In this document: positions 25,994-33,253 of the stretch, piece after piece | How the letters are laid out: every line of letters begins with the position of its first letter | Position numbering within the stretch: position 1 is the stretch's first letter | Assembly (NCBI GenBank): GCA_029932385.1 | Contig: JAOZQE010000006.1 | Location: forward strand, 1-39,343 | Source: a bacterium | Lineage (GTDB): Bacteria > Desulfobacterota > Anaeroferrophillalia > Anaeroferrophillales > Tharpellaceae | DNA length: 39,343 nt | Direction of reading: 5' to 3' | Position numbers and translations under genes: made by a program | The notes under the pieces: model-generated | Databases searched by the model: none | The model's input: only the letters and a program-made list of their open reading frames with translations | What the model was told of the DNA's origin: nothing

Positions 25994-27205
25994 TTAGCCC
26001 TCATCTTGCGGTTTGGGAATATCTTTCTGGCCATGGCGCTTAACGTAGGAGACTATACCATGGGTGGCGACCCCGACGGCGGTTACTCCGGCCAGAACTT
26101 TGCCGATATTGTCGACGGTTTTTTCACCACCACCAAAAGTTTTTTCGGCAATCGGTTTTTCGAGTGGTGCCATAGTGTCCCAAAAATTGGGCTCAACACA
26201 GCCGATGCAACCGTGGCCGGCCATAATCGGCCAGGAGATTCCATCGTTAAAACGAACCTTGGCGCAATTGGCATAAGTGTAAGGACCTTTACAGCCCATT
26301 TTATAGAGACACCAGCCCTTTTGGGCACCGGTGTCACCCCACTCCTCGACATACTCACCGGCATCGTAGTGGGGGCGGCGTTCACAGTAGTCATGAATCC
26401 TTTTACCATAGGCCCAAATGGGGCGTCCTAGAGAATCGAGTGGCGGTAGAGCCCCGAACATTAAATAATGCAGAATTGTGCCGACAAAATTGACCGGGTT
26501 GGGCGGACAGCCGGGAATGTTAACGGTTTTTATGCCAAGAGCGTCACTGATACCTTTGGCGGCGGTGGGATTTGGCTTGGCCGCCTGGACATTACCAAAA
26601 GATGAGCAGCTGCCGATACAGATAACGGCGGCTGCTTTACTGGTGACTTCGCGAGCGACCTCCATACCGGTACGACCTTTGGGGCCTAAAGTTAGATATT
26701 TTCCATCAAGACCAGTTGGCAGAGCCCCTTCGATGACACAGATAAATTTACCGGAAAAGTCACTCAAGGCTTTAGCCAGATTCTCTTCGGCTTGATACCC
26801 GGCGGCTGCCATCAGGGTTTCATGATATTCAATCGACAGGGTTTCAAGGATTAAATCATCGACGTTGGGGTAGGAGGTACGTAAAAAAGCTTCACTGCAA
26901 CCGGTACATTCGGCAAAGTGAAGCCAGACCACAGGTACCCGGCCAAATTGCTCGGCCGCCCGGGCGACCCGGGTTTTGAAAACCGGTGGCAACATCAGGG
27001 CGGCGGTGGTAACCGCTGACCATTTCATAAATGAACGGCGGCTGACCCCGGCACTTTCAAGTTGCTCGGCCAAAGGTTCAATCAAGGATGGCAGTTCATG
27101 ATCCATCTTGTCAAGATGGAGATCACACTCCTTGACCATTTGCTGGTAATCTTGAGCAATACGTTCTTCAAGTTCTCTATCCCGCTTTTTGAAGTTGCGG
27201 TTCAT
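25994..27205 (-). CDS. hyaA: [NiFe] hydrogenase small subunit with long pre-Tat segment
   Basis: The 403-residue subunit carries three Fe-S clusters. A Tat signal is clear, VSRRSFMKWSAVTTAALML, with the twin arginines at residues 56-57. That is unusually far from the N-terminus; most hydrogenase small subunits have about 10-30 residues there. The segment before it (RELEERIAQDYQQMVKECD and onward) is charged and likely helical. The start is well supported: ATG at 27203-27205 with AGGAG eight bases upstream. Proximal-cluster ligands begin CTGC (Cys100, Cys103), not the CTCC of oxygen-tolerant enzymes. Later cluster motifs are GSCSSFGNV, GCPPNP, HDYCERRPHYDAGEY, NCAKVRFN and GHGCIGCVEPNFW. A C-terminal membrane anchor (KVLAGVTAVGVATHGIVSYV) fits docking to the cytochrome b. 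Confidence 0.95.
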   Translation of the reverse strand: MNRNFKKRDRELEERIAQDYQQMVKECDLHLDKMDHELPSLIEPLAEQLESAGVSRRSFMKWSAVTTAALMLPPVFKTRVARAAEQFGRVPVVWLHFAECTGCSEAFLRTSYPNVDDLILETLSIEYHETLMAAAGYQAEENLAKALSDFSGKFICVIEGALPTGLDGKYLTLGPKGRTGMEVAREVTSKAAAVICIGSCSSFGNVQAAKPNPTAAKGISDALGIKTVNIPGCPPNPVNFVGTILHYLMFGALPPLDSLGRPIWAYGKRIHDYCERRPHYDAGEYVEEWGDTGAQKGWCLYKMGCKGPYTYANCAKVRFNDGISWPIMAGHGCIGCVEPNFWDTMAPLEKPIAEKTFGGGEKTVDNIGKVLAGVTAVGVATHGIVSYVKRHGQKDIPKPQDEG

Positions 27206-27248
27206 GACCTTGTCTCCTGTTCACGTTAGAAGCTTCCATTTATATGTA

Positions 27249-27276
27249 AGTATACCGAGCCCATTTTTTTTGTCAA
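27249..27276 (-). promoter_or_regulatory. Sigma70 promoter of the hydrogenase operon
   Basis: On the minus strand TTGACA (27276-27271) and TATACT (27254-27249) are separated by 16 bp; both hexamers are nearly perfect. Transcription would start near 27242, about 35 nt before the small-subunit ATG. No sigma54 element was seen. Confidence 0.65.
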
Positions 27277-27342
27277 GTATTTTGTTTATCGCCATTTTTT
27301 GAGAGCAGCCTTTTCAATCAAATCATAGGAGGAAAATAGTTA

Positions 27343-27444
27343 ATGCACGAAGTGGAGTTTCAAAACGTTGGCACCTTTGTGCTGTTCAAGGAGACAGCGG
27401 TCGCAGTTAAAAAAATTATCCTTGAATTTTGGCCGGAAATGTGA
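27343..27444 (+). CDS. Possible 33-residue microprotein upstream of the CBS gene
   Basis: A full consensus Shine-Dalgarno AGGAGG (27327-27332) lies ten bases before an ATG that opens a 33-codon frame ending in TGA. The product begins MHEVEFQNVG and continues with a mixed hydrophobic and basic helix-like part and the end ILEFWPEM. I do not recognise a family. The ribosome-binding site is the best in this part of the window, which is why I list it. It lies divergent from the hydrogenase operon and 51 nt before the CBS-domain gene. Alternatives are a leader peptide or a chance frame. Confidence 0.35.
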   Translation: MHEVEFQNVGTFVLFKETAVAVKKIILEFWPEM

Positions 27445-27495
27445 CAGGCTTCAGTGCAAATTAAGTAAACCGTTTTCAATCTGGAGTTTATCGGC

Positions 27496-27945
27496 ATGAA
27501 ACGAGTTGGCGACCTTATGACCCGGGATATATTCCCTCTTAAATCCTATCAGACATTAAATGTCGTGCGGCTCCTGATGCGTACGGTTAGTATCCGCCAC
27601 GTACCGATCTTAGACCGGCAGGAGAAATTTGTCGGTCTTTTAAGTCATCGCGACCTACTCACCTATTCGATCTCAAAACTGGCAGATATTAACCCGTTGG
27701 CGCAGAAAGAGCTCGACCGCCACATCCCGATCAAGGATGTCATGCAGACCGAGATTGCAACCACAACTGAGAACACCAGTTTGATTGAGGCCATCACTCT
27801 GATGATGAAAAATAAATTCGGCTGTCTGCCGGTAGTTGACAAAAAAAAGTACCTGGTCGGCATAATCACGGAGGAGGATATCAGTCGCCTGGCGATCAGA
27901 CTTCTGGAGAAAGAGGATAAACGGCAAAAACTAGTTCAGATATAG
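27496..27945 (+). CDS. Tandem CBS-domain protein
   Basis: The 149-residue soluble protein consists of two CBS motifs and little else. The first starts MKRVGDLMTRDIFPLKSYQTL and includes RHVPILDRQEKFVGLLSHRDLL; the second is KDVMQTEIATTTENTSL followed by FGCLPVVDKKKYLVGIITEEDI. Such stand-alone pairs bind adenine nucleotides and act as energy or redox sensors for partner proteins. GGAG lies nine bases before the ATG. It is divergent from the hydrogenase operon, so a role in sensing energy state near that system is possible but unproven. Confidence 0.92.
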   Translation: MKRVGDLMTRDIFPLKSYQTLNVVRLLMRTVSIRHVPILDRQEKFVGLLSHRDLLTYSISKLADINPLAQKELDRHIPIKDVMQTEIATTTENTSLIEAITLMMKNKFGCLPVVDKKKYLVGIITEEDISRLAIRLLEKEDKRQKLVQI

Positions 27946-27957
27946 TCCTGACGGGGA

Positions 27958-27986
27958 TTGACAAAACGGCTGGTCATAAATATCTT
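27958..27986 (+). promoter_or_regulatory. Candidate sigma70 promoter of the BI-1 family gene
   Basis: TTGACA (27958-27963) and TATCTT (27981-27986) are separated by exactly 17 bp. The predicted start is about 50 nt before the ATG at 28043, which has AAGGAG upstream. Confidence 0.5.
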
Positions 27987-28042
27987 TAGTAAAATAATCT
28001 GACAAAAACTATGATGACGAGAGATACAAGGAGAGAAACTTA

Positions 28043-28732
28043 ATGCAAAGCGTAAGTGCACAGAGCGACGGCAGAGAGAGTGCCGTAGTCAATGAATTTA
28101 TCTACAGCGTCTACAACTGGATGGCCGTCGGCCTGGCTTTAACCGGTTTTGTCGCCTATTTTGTCGCTAACAGCCAAACTATGATGGGGCTTATCTTCGG
28201 TAACAAACTGGTCTTCTACGGGCTTATCTTCGGCGAGTTAGGTTTAGTTTTTACGCTGGCGGCAAGGATTGACAAACTAAAGCGCAGTACCGCCATCGCC
28301 CTTTACATTCTCTACGCAGCCCTTAACGGAGCGACCCTTTCCACCATTTTTCTGCTCTACGCCCGCTCGACCATCACCTCAACCTTTTTCATCTGCTCTG
28401 CTACCTTTATCGTCAGCAGCGGTTACGGGATGTTAACCAAGCGTGATTTGACCTCGATGGGAAGCTTTCTTTTCATGGGGCTGATCGGAATCGTGATTGC
28501 CTCAGTCGTGAACATGTTCGTACAGAGTTCACATATGAGTATGATAATCAGCTACATCGGGGTTCTGGTATTTGTCGGCCTGACCGTTTACGATACCCAG
28601 CGTCTCAAGCAGATGGCGCTCTCTCAAGAGGCCAACAGCAAGGGTGCGATCATGGGTGCTCTGGCCCTCTATCTTGACTTCATCAATCTCTTTCTGATGA
28701 TGCTCCGGATCGTCGGCGGCGGCCGCGATTAA
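28043..28732 (+). CDS. Bax inhibitor-1/YccA family membrane protein
   Basis: The 229-residue protein has seven hydrophobic segments and ends with a short charged tail. The family pattern is clear in NGATLSTIFLLYARSTITSTFF, GYGMLTKRDLTSMGSFLFMGLIG and LVFVGLTVYDTQRLK, the last containing the conserved YDTQ with the aspartate of the BI-1 di-aspartyl pH sensor; ALYLDFINLFLMMLRI supplies the second aspartate. Bacterial members are related to calcium-leak channels (BsYetJ) and to FtsH-associated YccA. The function here is unknown. A good ribosome-binding site (AAGGAG) precedes the ATG. Its stop codon overlaps that of the convergent queC gene in the shared tetranucleotide TTAA. Confidence 0.93.
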   Translation: MQSVSAQSDGRESAVVNEFIYSVYNWMAVGLALTGFVAYFVANSQTMMGLIFGNKLVFYGLIFGELGLVFTLAARIDKLKRSTAIALYILYAALNGATLSTIFLLYARSTITSTFFICSATFIVSSGYGMLTKRDLTSMGSFLFMGLIGIVIASVVNMFVQSSHMSMIISYIGVLVFVGLTVYDTQRLKQMALSQEANSKGAIMGALALYLDFINLFLMMLRIVGGGRD

Positions 28733-29421
28733 AGAGCCGGATCTTTAAGTGCCGCCTCGCGAAATGCATTTTCGCGCAGGCGGCAACTGTCACAAAGACC
28801 ACACGCTTTTCCTTCCAGATCGGGATCATAACAACTTATCGTCATCCCGTAATCAACCCCTAAAGCAACGCCCCTCTTTATAATTTCACTCTTTTTCATC
28901 TGCAACAGCGGTGCCCTTAGCTGAAAATAGTTGACATTTTCAACCCCTTGGCGAGTACCGAGATTAACTGCTTTCTGCATGGCCTCAAGATATTCCGGCC
29001 GGCAATCCGGATAGCCGCTGTAATCCAAAGCGTTAACCCCGATAAAGATATCCCGAGCTCCGACTACTTCGGCCCAGGAAGCCGCATAGGCAAGAAAGAT
29101 CGTGTTTCGGGCGGGAACGTAAGTTATCGGGATCATCTCTTCCGCATTCAGATCAGCGCCGTTTTTCGGCACCTCAATAGTGCTGTCAGTCAAGGCGGAG
29201 CCACCGATCAGGCCCATATCCAGATTCAGCACTAGGTGTTTACGGGCGTTAAAAAAAACCGCCAGACACTGAGCTTTTTCAACCTCAATCTCCTGGCGCT
29301 GTCCGTAACGAAAACTTAAACAGAAAAGCTCAAATCCCTCAGCCCGGGCAATTGCTGCGACCGTCGATGAATCAAGTCCGCCGCTTAACAGGACTACGGC
29401 TTTTTTAGTTTCAGATTGCAT
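28729..29421 (-). CDS. queC: 7-cyano-7-deazaguanine synthase QueC
   Basis: QueC converts 7-carboxy-7-deazaguanine to preQ0 using ATP and ammonia. The 230-residue protein has the PP-loop LSGGLDSST at residues 12-20 and the C-terminal zinc site with Cys in ISCYDPD and CGLCDSCRLR. The segment ITYVPARNTIFLAYAASWAE is family-typical. It is the last gene of the queA-to-queC operon, 21 nt after queE, which makes its substrate. The stop overlaps the convergent BI-1 family gene by four bases. Confidence 0.97.
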   Translation of the reverse strand: MQSETKKAVVLLSGGLDSSTVAAIARAEGFELFCLSFRYGQRQEIEVEKAQCLAVFFNARKHLVLNLDMGLIGGSALTDSTIEVPKNGADLNAEEMIPITYVPARNTIFLAYAASWAEVVGARDIFIGVNALDYSGYPDCRPEYLEAMQKAVNLGTRQGVENVNYFQLRAPLLQMKKSEIIKRGVALGVDYGMTISCYDPDLEGKACGLCDSCRLRENAFREAALKDPAL

Positions 29422-29442
29422 GTTAACCTCAAAAAAAATTTC

Positions 29443-30090
29443 TTAACGACCGCGTTCCGCGCCCGGCCAGAGCAGAGTATGAAGCTGCAACTGAAGCCGG
29501 GCTTTAACCCGGTATTTAAGCATTAATTCCGCCAGCCGGGCCGGAGCCAATGAAGCCGTAACCGGACTGAAGATAATCTCGGTCAGGTTAATTCCGGCAA
29601 GATTTTCCTTTATAAAATCCAGACTCCAGAAAAAATCGACCTCATCAACCAAGACAAATTTAAGCTGGTGGTGCGGCTTAAGCCGTTTAAGATTGGCCTT
29701 ATCAAAACTTGTGACCATACCGCTGCCCGGAGTTTTAACATCAACAATAAGAGTGGCCCGGGAATCAACCAGAGCCAGATTTTGCGACCCGTTAGTCTCA
29801 ATCAAAACGGTAAAATCACGGGCCAGAAGTTCCTTAACCAACTTCGGCATCTCTTCCTGCAGCAACGGTTCACCGCCGGTAATTTCGACCAGAGAGCACC
29901 GGTACTCAAGAAGCCGGGCGATCACCTCTGCAACGGTAACGACCTCACCCGCAGCTTCTGACCGGGCATAACCGGTATCACAATAAGAGCAGTTAAGGTT
30001 ACATCCGGCAAGGCGCACAAATAGACAGGGGAGTCCCGCAAATGTGGACTCCCCTTGAAGAGAATAGAAAATTTCGCTCAGTTTGAGCAT
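29443..30090 (-). CDS. queE: 7-carboxy-7-deazaguanine synthase QueE
   Basis: QueE is a radical-SAM enzyme that contracts the ring of 6-carboxytetrahydropterin. The cluster motif is CNLNCSYCDTGYA (CxxxCxxC), preceded by the conserved EIFYSLQGEST. GGEPLLQEE and LIETNGSQ follow. I take the ATG at 30088-30090, giving 215 residues and starting MLKLSEIFYS; the longer frame begins with GTG at 30102. Neither start has a strong ribosome-binding site, so translation may be coupled to secF 56 nt upstream. A stable hairpin lies inside the first 20 codons (separate entry). Confidence 0.95.
   Translation of the reverse strand: MLKLSEIFYSLQGESTFAGLPCLFVRLAGCNLNCSYCDTGYARSEAAGEVVTVAEVIARLLEYRCSLVEITGGEPLLQEEMPKLVKELLARDFTVLIETNGSQNLALVDSRATLIVDVKTPGSGMVTSFDKANLKRLKPHHQLKFVLVDEVDFFWSLDFIKENLAGINLTEIIFSPVTASLAPARLAELMLKYRVKARLQLQLHTLLWPGAERGR
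30028..30054 (-). other. Perfect hairpin within the 5' end of queE
   Basis: GGGGAGTCC (30028-30036) and GGACTCCCC (30046-30054) form a GC-rich 9-bp stem with a 9-nt loop, starting about 36 nt into the queE coding sequence. It could slow ribosomes or serve as an RNA-processing or stability element. It also coincides with the conserved GESTFAGLP codons, so chance is possible. Confidence 0.45.
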
Positions 30091-30145
30091 AGAAGTAATC
30101 ACTCAGATTTTATCACAACAATAATACTCAAAACCTGGTTCCTGA

Positions 30146-31048
30146 TCATCTTTTTTTAGGCTGCATCGAGATAACCACCGGACTCGCAATAAAAATCGAT
30201 GAGTAGGTTCCGACCGTAACTCCGACAATCATGGCGAAGGCAAAATCGTGTATAACCCCACCACCCAGAAAGAAGAGACTGATTAAGACCAGCATGGTTG
30301 TCAGTGAAGTCAGAATCGTCCGGCTTAAGGTCTCATTAATCGAACTGTTGACGGTCTTGAGAAAACTTGATTTTCCAGCACCTTTCATATTCTCGCGAAT
30401 CCGATCATAAACAACAATCGTATCATTCAGTGAGTAACCAACAATCGCCAGCAGGGCCGCGACAATAGGGAGAGAGAACTCTTTATCAAGGAGCGCAAAA
30501 ACCCCGACTGTAATCATGACATCATGCACCAGGGCGACAATTGCACCAACAGCGAAACGCAACTCGAAACGAACGGTAATATAGATGAGAATGCCGATCA
30601 TCGCATAGATTATCGCCAACATCCCCTGATGCCTAAGATCCTTACCCACCTTCGGCCCGACCATCTCGACCCGTCTGATATCAACATTTTCCGCACTGAA
30701 AGCTTTATTGAGTACGACCTTGATCTCATCGGAAAGACCGACCAGATTTGAAGTTGATTTCTCAACCCGGATCAAAAACTCATGGGTTTCCTCACCCTCA
30801 AACTGCTGAATTGAAGCATCGCCCATATTGATCTCAGCCAGAGCTTCACGAATTTGATCAGAAGTCACATCCTCGGCGAAACGAACCTGGACCATGGTTC
30901 CGCCGGCAAAATCAATACCGTAGTTTAGGCCGCCACGGACCAGTAGAGCCCCCATGCCGATGAGAATGACAATCGCGGAAACTATCATAAAGAAACGACG
31001 CTTACCGACAAAATCGACATGCATCCGGTCCGAATTTAAAAACTCCAT
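30146..31048 (-). CDS. secF: Protein translocase subunit SecF
   Basis: The 300-residue protein has TM1 at about 19-38, a periplasmic domain opening with GLNYGIDFAGGTMVQVRF, and five C-terminal membrane segments. Diagnostic motifs are VGYSLNDTIVVYDRIRENM and SRTILTSLTTMLVLISLFFLGG. SecF works with SecD and YajC as a proton-driven partner of SecYEG that pulls exported proteins into the periplasm. It follows secD by 101 nt and is transcribed from the queA side. Confidence 0.97.
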   Translation of the reverse strand: MEFLNSDRMHVDFVGKRRFFMIVSAIVILIGMGALLVRGGLNYGIDFAGGTMVQVRFAEDVTSDQIREALAEINMGDASIQQFEGEETHEFLIRVEKSTSNLVGLSDEIKVVLNKAFSAENVDIRRVEMVGPKVGKDLRHQGMLAIIYAMIGILIYITVRFELRFAVGAIVALVHDVMITVGVFALLDKEFSLPIVAALLAIVGYSLNDTIVVYDRIRENMKGAGKSSFLKTVNSSINETLSRTILTSLTTMLVLISLFFLGGGVIHDFAFAMIVGVTVGTYSSIFIASPVVISMQPKKR

Positions 31049-31149
31049 AAAGTTACTCTCCAGAAATTAGTGATTTACAAATTGTTTGCGATCTCTGAAA
31101 CCGACAGACAACCTTATAAAATCACTTACTTGCGGCCTTAAAGCCTGCG

Positions 31150-32742
31150 TTAGATACTTAATTTTTTCAAATGACGACGTTCAGCAACAATATCAAAGAC
31201 CATATGAGTCACAAAAATTGCAGTATAAAGACTCGAGATTATCCCTAGAGAGAGAGTAACCGCAAAACCTTTAATCGGGCCGCTACCATACTGATAAAGA
31301 ACAATCGCGGCAATCAGGGTTGTAATATTAGCATCCATAATCGTCAGGAAAGCCTTACCATAACCACCGTCAATACTCGCCCGGGGAGTTTTCCCAAGCC
31401 GCAGCTCCTCCCGGATACGCTCAAAGATAAGAACATTGGCATCGACCGCCATTCCGATCGTCAGCACGATCCCGGCAATCCCCGGCAAAGTCAGAGTCGC
31501 CTGTACCAGGGCCAGAATACTCATCACAAAAAGAATATTCAGAACCAGAGCCAGATTCGCAACCAGGCCGCTTAAACGATAGTAAACCACCATAAAAATA
31601 ACCACCAGGAGAAAACCGACTACCATCGAAACAAAACCGTTCCGAATTGAGTCCCGACCGAGAGAGGGTCCAACCGCACGCTGTTCCAGGATTCTGATCG
31701 GTGCAGGTAGAGCTCCGGCTCTTAAAACAATTGCCAGATCATGAGCCTCTTTGGCGGAGAAGCGGCCGCTAACCTGAGCCTGCCCGCCGGAGATCCGCTC
31801 CTGGATCACTGGAGCTGAATAGACATTACTATCAAGAATGATTGCCAGCCGCCGTTTAACATTGGCCGCAGTTATCTGATCAAAAAGCTTCGCCCCCTGG
31901 GCATTGAACTCCAGAGAAACGTAAGGTTCACCAAACTGACTGTTGAAACGGACATTGGCATTAGAAATATAGTCACCCGTCATCAAACTCTTTTTTTCAA
32001 CAACATAAGGCCGCTTGCTGAGCAGGGCATGGGTCTCCGGATCCCGGCTCTGTTCGTAGAGAATCTCAAGATTTTCACCGAGTTCCGCCGGGGTGGCCTT
32101 GGAGGGATCGAACTGATCATTAACCAGCTTAAACTCTAATAGAGCGGTCTTTCCGATCAGATCAATCGCCCGGCGCGAATCCTTAACTCCCGGCAACTGA
32201 ACTAAGATTCGATTATCCGCCTGAACCCTGATTTCCGGCTCCGACACTCCGAACTGATCGATCCGGTTGCGCATGGTTTCAACCGCCTGATCAAGGGCCA
32301 GTTTTTCCGTCCGCTGACGCTCCTTCTCGCTGACTTTATAGAGAACGATTGCCCCCTGGGTTGACATGTGCTCCCAGATCGGATAACGATCAGTCATAAA
32401 GGTTAACAGGCCTTCAACATCGGCCTTATTTTCAGCCTTAATCCGAATAATCCCGGTTTCAGTCTGGGTTACCTCAGAGATTTTGACCTTATCTTCAAGC
32501 AACGAACGTTTGACGCTGGCCGTCATCCGGTCGGTAGCAGTATGCATCGCCTTTTCGACATCGACCTCCATCAACAGATGGACACCGCCCTGAAGATCCA
32601 GACCTAAATGAATCTTTTCGGTCGGAAAGATATTTCCCCACCACTTCGGTACATTACCACTTATCGTCGGAAACAGATAGATCAGGGCTAAAACGACCGT
32701 CACCAGGACAATCGCCAACCTCAGTTTTACACTCTTAATCAT
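31150..32742 (-). CDS. secD: Protein translocase subunit SecD
   Basis: The 530-residue protein has an N-terminal membrane segment, the D1 motif HLGLDLQGGVHLLMEV near residue 46, a large periplasmic P1 region with RNRIDQFGVSEPEIRVQ and RILVQLPGVKD, and RAGALPAPIRILEQRAVGPSLG before the C-terminal block of five membrane segments, which includes GMAVDANVLIFERIREE. Length is normal for deltaproteobacterial SecD, which is shorter than in E. coli. It is separated from yajC by 121 nt holding a terminator-like hairpin. Confidence 0.97.
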   Translation of the reverse strand: MIKSVKLRLAIVLVTVVLALIYLFPTISGNVPKWWGNIFPTEKIHLGLDLQGGVHLLMEVDVEKAMHTATDRMTASVKRSLLEDKVKISEVTQTETGIIRIKAENKADVEGLLTFMTDRYPIWEHMSTQGAIVLYKVSEKERQRTEKLALDQAVETMRNRIDQFGVSEPEIRVQADNRILVQLPGVKDSRRAIDLIGKTALLEFKLVNDQFDPSKATPAELGENLEILYEQSRDPETHALLSKRPYVVEKKSLMTGDYISNANVRFNSQFGEPYVSLEFNAQGAKLFDQITAANVKRRLAIILDSNVYSAPVIQERISGGQAQVSGRFSAKEAHDLAIVLRAGALPAPIRILEQRAVGPSLGRDSIRNGFVSMVVGFLLVVIFMVVYYRLSGLVANLALVLNILFVMSILALVQATLTLPGIAGIVLTIGMAVDANVLIFERIREELRLGKTPRASIDGGYGKAFLTIMDANITTLIAAIVLYQYGSGPIKGFAVTLSLGIISSLYTAIFVTHMVFDIVAERRHLKKLSI

Positions 32743-32761
32743 CAGTTAATTGCTCCAAATC

Positions 32762-32832
32762 AAAAAACGGCTCTCTCTTAATTCTTTTTCAGATAACTCC
32801 CTGAAAGGGAAAATAAAGAGAGTAAGATGCCG
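32762..32832 (-). terminator. Terminator-like hairpin between yajC and secD
   Basis: In minus-strand RNA the stem is CGGC (32832-32829) with GCCG (32771-32768) and CTCTCTT (32822-32816) with AAGAGAG (32779-32773). A smaller inner hairpin, TCCCT/AGGGA (32798-32810), sits in the loop. Six U (32767-32762) follow. The position inside the operon suggests partial termination, which would lower secDF and queEC expression relative to yajC. Confidence 0.55.
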
Positions 32833-32863
32833 GTTTTCAATACATTAAAATCAAAATTAAAGA

Positions 32864-33187
32864 TTAGTTTTCTCCGGTGATAACCGACATGATCTGGCCG
32901 CGAGCGACTTTGATTCTCACCTTTTCCGCCACTTCGACAGTCACAAATTTCTCTGCGACGTTGGTAATCCTTCCCATAATCCCGCCGGCCGTCACAATGT
33001 CATCTCCGCGTTTGAGGTTGCTCAACAGAGCCTTATGTTCTTTCTGACGCTTCTGCTGCGGTCTGATCAGCAGAAAGTAGAATATAACAAACATTAAAAT
33101 CAACGGGATAAAAGACTTCATACCTTCCATACCTCCCGCAACATTAGCTATTCCACCCTCTGCCATTGCATATGCTACACTTGACAT
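32864..33187 (-). CDS. yajC: Preprotein translocase accessory protein YajC
   Basis: The 107-residue protein has one membrane segment (IPLILMFVIFYFLLIRPQQK) followed by the family-typical KALLSNLKRGDDIVTAGGIMGRI and a C-terminal KVRIKVARGQIMSV. It associates with SecDF in the inner membrane. An AAGGGG ribosome-binding site precedes the ATG. It lies between tgt and secD, the usual neighbours of yajC in many bacteria. Confidence 0.96.
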   Translation of the reverse strand: MSSVAYAMAEGGIANVAGGMEGMKSFIPLILMFVIFYFLLIRPQQKRQKEHKALLSNLKRGDDIVTAGGIMGRITNVAEKFVTVEVAEKVRIKVARGQIMSVITGEN

Positions 33188-33253
33188 AAAATTCCCCTTC
33201 TTTTAATAATTATTTAAAGATAACCTGAAATTAAACACACTTACTTTTTATAT

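Noticed and set aside
26006-26431. 141-codon plus-strand open frame inside the hydrogenase small-subunit gene
   Set aside because: It is antisense to a well-conserved gene, lacks a ribosome-binding site and has no recognisable domain.
28729-28732. Overlap of the BI-1 family gene and queC as a sign of misannotation
   Set aside because: Both proteins end normally; the stop codons simply share TTAA in a tight convergent arrangement.
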